This document shows, piece by piece, positions 39,109 to 43,653 of a stretch of DNA of 43,653 bases (position 1 is the stretch's first letter; each line of letters begins with the position of its first letter). A program made the translations under genes and the position numbers. The DNA comes from a virus: IMG/VR virus record IMGVR_UViG_3300049447_000008, positions 1-43,653 of that record; one strand, 5' to 3'. Below the pieces are notes generated by a model. The model was given only the letters and a program-made list of their open reading frames with translations. It was not told the DNA's origin and searched no databases.

Positions 39109-41356
39109 AGACTATGCGGCGTTTCTCGCGGGCAAGTGCCTCGAATGGCGCGGCATCGACGGCATTACCGATGCCGTGCTCCCGCTGAAGCTCTTCGACT
39201 GGCAAGCCGCGGTCGTCCGCTGGGCACTTCGGAAAGGCCGGGCGGCCATCTGGGCGGATACAGGTCTCGGCAAAACCGCGATGCAGCTCGCATGGGCGCA
39301 AGCCGTCGCGGTCCACACGAATGGCCGTGTCCTCATCCTGACGCCGCTGGCCGTGGGCGCACAGACCGTGCGAGAGGCCGCGAAGTTCGGCGTGCGGGCC
39401 GTGCAACATCGCGAGGGACCGCTTCCCGATGCGCCGGTTATCGTCCTGAACTACGAGCGCCTGCATCACATCAATCCCGCCGATTTCACTGGCGTCGTCC
39501 TCGACGAAAGTTCGATCTTGAAATCCTATATGGGCGCGACGAAACGTAAGCTCTTGGAGGCGTTCGCCGAGACGCCGTATCGGCTCTGTTGCACGGCGAC
39601 CCCCGCGCCGAATGACCATCTCGAACTCGGGAACCACTGCGCGTTTCTCGGCATCATGCCGAGTCACGAGATGATTATGCGCTGGTTCATCAATGACCCG
39701 ATGGAAGCGGGCGCCTATCGGTTGAAGGCGCATGGCGCCGCGGACTTCTGGCGCTGGGTCGCCTCGTGGGCGCTCTCGATGACGTCGCCGACGGACTTGG
39801 GCTACGACGGCGCGGCGTTCGTGCTCCCACCGTTGCGCACGCATCACGTCGACGTCGGTTACGTGGACGTGGCACCGACAGCCGGACAACTCTTCGTCGA
39901 CCCGCAGCTCTCCGCGACGCAGATGCACGCGACGATGCGCCAGACGGCGCCCCTGCGCGCGGCCCGCGTGGCTGAACTGATCGCGGCCGAGCCTGACGAG
40001 CCGTGGCTGATTTTCTCGCATACGAACTACGATGCCGATGCGCTCGTTGCGCTGATGCCGGACCTCGTGGACCTGCGAGGTTCGGACAGTATCGACGTGA
40101 AAGAACAAAAGCTCGTCGGCTTCAGCGACGGCTCCGTCACGCATCTCCTGAGCAAGCCATCCATAGTTGGGTTCGGGATGAACTTCCAGTTTTGCGCCCG
40201 CGTGGCGTTTCTGGGCGTGTCCTATTCATTTGAGCAGTTCTATCAAGCCATCCGGCGGACATGGCGCTTCGGGCAAACGCGGCCCGTCGACGTCTACGTC
40301 GTGAGCGCGACGAATGAATACGCCATTCTCAACACGCTCACGGAGAAAGCGGCGTCCCATCAGACGTTAAAGTCGGAGATGCTCGCGGCGAGCCGCGAGG
40401 CTGGCGTTGCCGACACGACAGCATCGAGAGGATTTATGGATCGAGCGCACACGAGCGAACGCGGCGAGCGCTGGGAACTCATCACGGGCGACTGCGTGCC
40501 GGCCGTCAGTGCGCTGGCGCCGGAGACGATTCAGCTCTCGGTCTTTTCGCCGCCGTTCTCGAATCTCTACGTGTATTCCGACGCCCAACAGGACATGGGC
40601 AACTCGACGGACCATGCCGAGTTCCTGCAGCACTACGGGTATTTGGCCGCGGCGCTGTTGCGCGCGACGGTGCCCGGGCGCATCTGCGCGGTGCATTGCA
40701 AGGACTTGCCGCTCTACAAAGGCCGTGACGGCGCGGCAGGCCTCTACGATTTCCCAGGCGCGCTGATTCGGACCATGACCGAGGCGGGCTGGACGTATCA
40801 CTCCCGCGTGACGATTTGGAAAGATCCGGTCATCGAGATGCAGCGGACGAAGAATCACGGCCTGCTCTACAAGCAGTTGCGGAAGGATTCGTGCGCGTCG
40901 CGGCAAGGCATGGCGGACTACGTGCTGGCGTTTCGGAAATGGACCGACACGCCGGAACAGGCATTCCCTGACCCCGTGCCGCACGAGCGCGCCGACTTTC
41001 CGCTCGACCAGTGGCAAGCGTGGGCGTCGCCAGTCTGGGACGACATTCAGCAGACGAACGTGCTGAAGTATCAGATGGCGAAAGAGAGTGAGGATAGCCG
41101 GCACATCTGCCCGCTCCAGCTCGAGGTCATCGAGCGCTGCGTCCGGCTCTGGAGCAATCCTGGCGACTTCGTGCTGTCACCGTTCGCCGGCATCGGCAGC
41201 GAAGGCTACGAAGCGGTGCGACTCGGGCGGCGTTTTATCGGTGTGGAGCTCAAGGAGAGCTACGCGAAGACGGCCGCGAAGAATCTGCGCGTGGCGGAGA
41301 CGCTACTGGCGCAGGGCGGTTTGTTTCACGCTGAGCCGGCCGCGGTGCAGCCATGA
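39098..41356 (+). CDS. SNF2-like helicase fused to DNA methyltransferase
   Basis: 752 residues. Helicase half (about 25-440): ADTGLGKTA (53-61), VVLDESS (133-139) as a DExx box, CCTATPAPNDH (164-174), and QFYQAIRRTWRFGQTRP (380-396) of motif VI. Methyltransferase half (about 455-735): SPPF (484-487) and then SPFAGIGSEGYEAVRLG (694-710) with IGVELKESYA; the order IV then I fits beta-class amino-methylases (N6-adenine or N4-cytosine). Such fusions occur in phages and mobile elements. It may translocate on DNA to modify it or act against host restriction or nucleoid proteins; recognition sequence unknown. No partner nuclease is adjacent. Confidence 0.86.
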   Translation: MSAEDYAAFLAGKCLEWRGIDGITDAVLPLKLFDWQAAVVRWALRKGRAAIWADTGLGKTAMQLAWAQAVAVHTNGRVLILTPLAVGAQTVREAAKFGVRAVQHREGPLPDAPVIVLNYERLHHINPADFTGVVLDESSILKSYMGATKRKLLEAFAETPYRLCCTATPAPNDHLELGNHCAFLGIMPSHEMIMRWFINDPMEAGAYRLKAHGAADFWRWVASWALSMTSPTDLGYDGAAFVLPPLRTHHVDVGYVDVAPTAGQLFVDPQLSATQMHATMRQTAPLRAARVAELIAAEPDEPWLIFSHTNYDADALVALMPDLVDLRGSDSIDVKEQKLVGFSDGSVTHLLSKPSIVGFGMNFQFCARVAFLGVSYSFEQFYQAIRRTWRFGQTRPVDVYVVSATNEYAILNTLTEKAASHQTLKSEMLAASREAGVADTTASRGFMDRAHTSERGERWELITGDCVPAVSALAPETIQLSVFSPPFSNLYVYSDAQQDMGNSTDHAEFLQHYGYLAAALLRATVPGRICAVHCKDLPLYKGRDGAAGLYDFPGALIRTMTEAGWTYHSRVTIWKDPVIEMQRTKNHGLLYKQLRKDSCASRQGMADYVLAFRKWTDTPEQAFPDPVPHERADFPLDQWQAWASPVWDDIQQTNVLKYQMAKESEDSRHICPLQLEVIERCVRLWSNPGDFVLSPFAGIGSEGYEAVRLGRRFIGVELKESYAKTAAKNLRVAETLLAQGGLFHAEPAAVQP

Positions 41357-41706
41357 GCGATGATCGCGTCTCCGGCGACGAACTGGTGACGCTGGCGCAG
41401 CGGCATCTCAACGGCTACGGTTTATTGCAGGAAGAGAAGCGGCGACTCGCGCAAGGCGTCCTCGATCTGACGGCGAAGTTAGCCGCCGAGCAGCAGATGC
41501 AGCGGTTCGTATTGGATGCGTTGACGACGGATCTAACGCAGCGCGCGGAGCAAGCCGAGTCCACGATTACCGCGTGGCGTCAGCAGATTGCGCAACTGGC
41601 TGAACGAGAAGCGTCCGATTTCAGGAGCATTAAAGGCCGGCCGATTGCGGCCGAATTACGAGGATTACTCGCGGTGTTGGATCGAACAGGGGAGCCGACC
41701 CGATGA
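41353..41706 (+). CDS. Coiled-coil protein
   Basis: 117 residues, predicted coiled coil in the middle (LLQEEKRRLAQGVLDLTAKL, AEQAESTITAWRQQIAQLAE). ATGA overlaps on both sides. Position after the helicase-methyltransferase suggests an accessory role, but nothing identifies it. Confidence 0.58.
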   Translation: MSDDRVSGDELVTLAQRHLNGYGLLQEEKRRLAQGVLDLTAKLAAEQQMQRFVLDALTTDLTQRAEQAESTITAWRQQIAQLAEREASDFRSIKGRPIAAELRGLLAVLDRTGEPTR

Positions 41707-42101
41707 CGGCAGATGAACGCCGCGAACAGCTTGCGCAGTTAGAGCAGGAGAATGCTTTACTGCGTCTGAGCCTCCGCATCAAGCGCGACGCCGAAGATCA
41801 CGAGCGGCTGATCGCGCGACTCAAAACTGAAAACCTCGCGCTTAGCAATGGAGCTATCCCGATGACGCAGACTGATCGGCTCCGGGCGCTGGTGGAACAC
41901 TTGAAGGCGCAACTACAAAGCGCCGAGCATTTCGACCCTGAAGAGTCGCCAGAGGATACCGAGTTTCACCGTGGGCGCCGGTATGCACTCCATCACGTCA
42001 TTGGCGAACTCGACGCCGTCCTTCGCCTCGACGGCGCGCAGGATTGTTGCATTGTGTGTGGTGAACGGCGTCCGTGTTCAACAGCGAAAGGTCAGCCATG
42101 A
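41703..42101 (+). CDS. Coiled-coil protein with a C-terminal cysteine cluster
   Basis: 132 residues. Residues 5-50 are a coiled coil (LAQLEQENALLRLSLRIKRD), then helical linker, then CCIVCGERRPC near the end, a small zinc site. Function unknown; possibly DNA-linked. Confidence 0.58.
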   Translation: MTADERREQLAQLEQENALLRLSLRIKRDAEDHERLIARLKTENLALSNGAIPMTQTDRLRALVEHLKAQLQSAEHFDPEESPEDTEFHRGRRYALHHVIGELDAVLRLDGAQDCCIVCGERRPCSTAKGQP

Positions 42102-42295
42102 GCCAGTCCCCAGAGGGCACCGGAGCCGTCTTCATCCCGCACGGGAGCACGTGCGAAGCGGATCAGCAGTTCCCTGATGACAATGTCGCTCACTGCGGCG
42201 AACCAGCGGCCGGACGTGTGACGGATTCGCGCGGCGTCGACCGCATGGTGTGCGCGACGCATCTGCGGCTGTGGAAAGAAGGCAAGCGTGGCTGA
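42098..42295 (+). CDS. Small cysteine-containing protein
   Basis: 65 residues (MSQSPEGTGAVFIPHGSTCE...). Three cysteines (STCEA, AHCGE, MVCATH) plus His give a possible zinc site. AAAGG precedes the ATG. Overlaps the next start by 8 nt. Function unknown. Confidence 0.52.
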   Translation: MSQSPEGTGAVFIPHGSTCEADQQFPDDNVAHCGEPAAGRVTDSRGVDRMVCATHLRLWKEGKRG

Positions 42296-43241
42296 TGAAC
42301 GAATAGAGGGCGCCGGAGCCGTCGGCGCGCCCCTGCGCGAGCCGATGGACGAGAGTCGAGTGCAAGAAATCATTCAGGAATTCAACATTCGCGCGAGCGC
42401 CAGCACGTTCAGTGTGGCAACGCGAGAGATCGCTGAAGCGCTCGAACGTGCGGAACGGGAGGCGCTGCGGCCCGTCCCCGGAGGCACCCCCTCCCCGCTT
42501 GAGGCCAGAGCGGCGGTGTGGCTGAAGCAGTCGCTGCTGGCGCAGCCCTACGGTGAACACGAAGATATGAGCGCCGTCGAGCGCTGCGTCGTTCGAATCT
42601 ACGGGTCAGATAGCCGTCCAGTGCCAGCACTCGTATCGCTCATCCACGCGTTGGCTGAAGGATGCGCCCCCTCCCCACCGCAGGAGCCAGCACAGACAGC
42701 GGAACAATTTGAACTTCTCGGCGATGGTTCGGCCCACACGCCGACTCCGACGGCGTCGCCTGCCGGTCCATCGTCGCGCAACCCGTCGGTCCCGAACGGG
42801 GAAGAAATCGGGCATATTCCATTTGACCATATTGACCAAGAGACTGCGGCCGATCCCATCCCCGTGTCGCAGGAGCAACCGATGGCGCAGACGCCGATCG
42901 AGAACGACGACATCCGCCACCGCGCGGCCGGCAATCTCGGTTTCTTGCTGTCAGTCATTCGCTGCGGCGAGCAGTTGTCGACGGATGAGGAAGCCTGCAT
43001 CCGCAAGACGATGACGCTCCTCTCAGAGGCCGCGCGCGTCGGCCCGGATCGCCCGTCCCTGCCGCCCCTCCGCGATCTATTCTGGCCCCCAACAACACCG
43101 GAGGAGGAACACATCTACGAGATCCGCAACGGCCACAATGCCGACTACGTGCGCGCTCACGTTGATGAACTGATTGCGTTGCGGCTCGCGGCGTCTCCCG
43201 CCTCCCCGCCGTCCCCAACCGAGCAGGAGCAGACGACATGA
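42288..43241 (+). CDS. Large hypothetical protein
   Basis: 317 residues from GTG, GAAGG upstream. Acidic helical N-terminal third (VQEIIQEFNIRASASTFSVA, REIAEALERAEREAL), a Pro/Ser/Thr-rich middle (about 125-175), and a second helical domain (AAGNLGFLLSVIRCGEQLST, YEIRNGHNADYVRAHVDELI). Mosaic look suggests two domains joined by a flexible linker. No known family recognised. Confidence 0.6.
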   Translation: MADERIEGAGAVGAPLREPMDESRVQEIIQEFNIRASASTFSVATREIAEALERAEREALRPVPGGTPSPLEARAAVWLKQSLLAQPYGEHEDMSAVERCVVRIYGSDSRPVPALVSLIHALAEGCAPSPPQEPAQTAEQFELLGDGSAHTPTPTASPAGPSSRNPSVPNGEEIGHIPFDHIDQETAADPIPVSQEQPMAQTPIENDDIRHRAAGNLGFLLSVIRCGEQLSTDEEACIRKTMTLLSEAARVGPDRPSLPPLRDLFWPPTTPEEEHIYEIRNGHNADYVRAHVDELIALRLAASPASPPSPTEQEQTT

Positions 43242-43495
43242 CGCGCGATGAAGCGCGAGCAGCGGAAGCCTTGGAACTGGCGACGGAGATCGCCACACTG
43301 CTGGGTCTGCGTCAGTTGCCGCTGCGCGCGCCAGGGCTCGCGATGCTCTTCGTCATATTTGCGCAGCGATGGGAACAGCCCAGGCAGCCGAGAAAGCGAC
43401 TCCTCACACCGCGCGGATGCGCAAGAATCCCACATCGCGCCCGCGCGCCGCTGACCCCTCCAGATCGCAAGAATCTCACATCCGCCGCTAGCTGA
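43238..43495 (+). CDS. Hypothetical protein at the operon end
   Basis: 85 residues, ATGA overlap with the gene before. N-terminal half helical and plausible (EARAAEALELATEIATLLGL), whereas the C-terminal half (about 46-85) is Arg/Pro-rich and coincides with a repeated DNA element (43420-43482). The real protein may be longer or the frame may have been altered there. Confidence 0.45.
   Translation: MTRDEARAAEALELATEIATLLGLRQLPLRAPGLAMLFVIFAQRWEQPRQPRKRLLTPRGCARIPHRARAPLTPPDRKNLTSAAS
43420..43482 (+). repeat. 17-bp direct repeat inside the last gene
   Basis: CGCAAGAATCCCACATC (43420-43436) and CGCAAGAATCTCACATC (43466-43482) differ at one base and are 46 bp apart. They are encoded in different frames of the local gene, so protein repetition does not explain them. 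Candidates: protein-binding sites, a deletion-prone repeat or an attachment-type sequence. Confidence 0.5.
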
Positions 43496-43558
43496 ACCGG
43501 CGCCAAGGACGGGCGCCGATGCACGACCACGGCGCGGCTGTCAACCGCATGCCCAACT

Positions 43559-43633
43559 TGTATGGTTGTCCATACATGTATGGTCCGGTCCTGAAAGTGT
43601 TACCTTTGGTAACACCCAGAAACGCTCTAAACT
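43559..43633 (+). promoter_or_regulatory. Right-end operators and promoter
   Basis: TGTATGG (43559-43565) is followed by the perfect palindrome CCATACATGTATGG (43570-43583), giving three half-sites. GTGTTACC-TTT-GGTAACAC (43597-43615) is a second perfect palindrome, with core TACC-N3-GGTA as at 4187-4199. TTGGTA (43606-43611) and TAAACT (43628-43633), 16 nt apart, could be a promoter, so the second palindrome would lie over its -35. An ATG follows at 43648; its gene leaves the window. GGATAACCC (43637-43645) resembles the left-edge repeat. Confidence 0.6.
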
Positions 43634-43653
43634 GACGGATAACCCGTATGTTT

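Noticed and set aside
39023-40144. Minus-strand open frame of 373 codons inside the helicase-methyltransferase
   Set aside because: Antisense to clear helicase motifs; composition typical of a shadow frame.
35010-41356. A DISARM- or restriction-type defence island
   Set aside because: Helicase and methylases are present, but no nuclease or other companion genes are adjacent, and the enzymes lie within phage operons.
1611-43495. Lysogeny or mobile-element functions
   Set aside because: No integrase, transposase, partition or insertion-sequence gene found; the methyltransferases have no restriction partner.
1-43653. Direct terminal repeats between window ends
   Set aside because: The first and last hundred bases share only short operator-like words (GGATtACCC and GGATaACCC), not a repeat.

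Overview
The window reads as an essentially complete genome of a tailed dsDNA phage, probably a short-tailed (podovirus-like) one, about 43.6 kb and GC-rich. It carries terminase, portal, scaffold, capsid, connector and nozzle-like genes, internal virion (ejection-like) proteins, a lysis cassette and a replication/recombination module. I see no integrase, excisionase, tape-measure or contractile-sheath gene and no tRNA gene, so there is no evidence of lysogeny. The host cannot be named. Sec signal peptides ending in ...AQ, high GC and leaderless-type promoters (TAnnnT 6-9 nt before an ATG that lacks a Shine-Dalgarno) suggest a high-GC bacterium outside the usual enteric models; an acidobacterium-like host is only a guess.

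Layout. 1-1334: operator-like palindromes and four small rightward genes. 1335-1690: a dense cluster of inverted repeats, an origin candidate, abutting a leftward block (1611-4157) of CHC2/TOPRIM/helicase primase, a 39-residue peptide gene, a VRR-NUC nuclease and a coiled-coil protein. 4158-4263: divergent control region. 4264-9736: appendage genes, including two proteins with signal peptides, a collar-like protein and a 966-residue beta-helix plus beta-roll tailspike. 9733-14602: small genes, large terminase, portal and an FmdB-like zinc ribbon that seems to start at ACG. 14722-15682: small genes behind their own promoter, ended by a strong intrinsic terminator (15780-15825). 15914-29868: scaffold, capsid, decoration-like protein, a GT41 O-GlcNAc-transferase-like enzyme, connector, nozzle-like protein and a run of probable ejection proteins. 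29865-33465: lysis genes, a secreted protein, a GH5-like glycoside hydrolase and small membrane proteins. 33486-43495: early-type genes in three leaderless-type transcription units: small zinc-ribbon proteins and a cytosine methyltransferase; an HTH regulator; then a 13-gene operon with every junction overlapping, which holds a 5'-3' exonuclease fused to a RecT-like domain and an SNF2-like helicase fused to a DNA methyltransferase. 43559-43633: operators and a promoter at the right end.

How the parts fit. The leftward block with the repeat cluster looks like the replication unit; the right-hand operon supplies recombination and DNA modification; the central block builds the particle. A TACC-N3-GGTA palindrome lies over the putative -35 of both the leftward promoter and the right-end promoter, suggesting one regulator (the 69-residue HTH protein is a candidate) controls both. 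The most unusual points are the GT41 enzyme inside the head-gene block, the exonuclease/annealase-like fusion, the repeated leaderless promoter design, the CTAG/GGAAC-rich repeat cluster beside the primase, and an ACG start codon.
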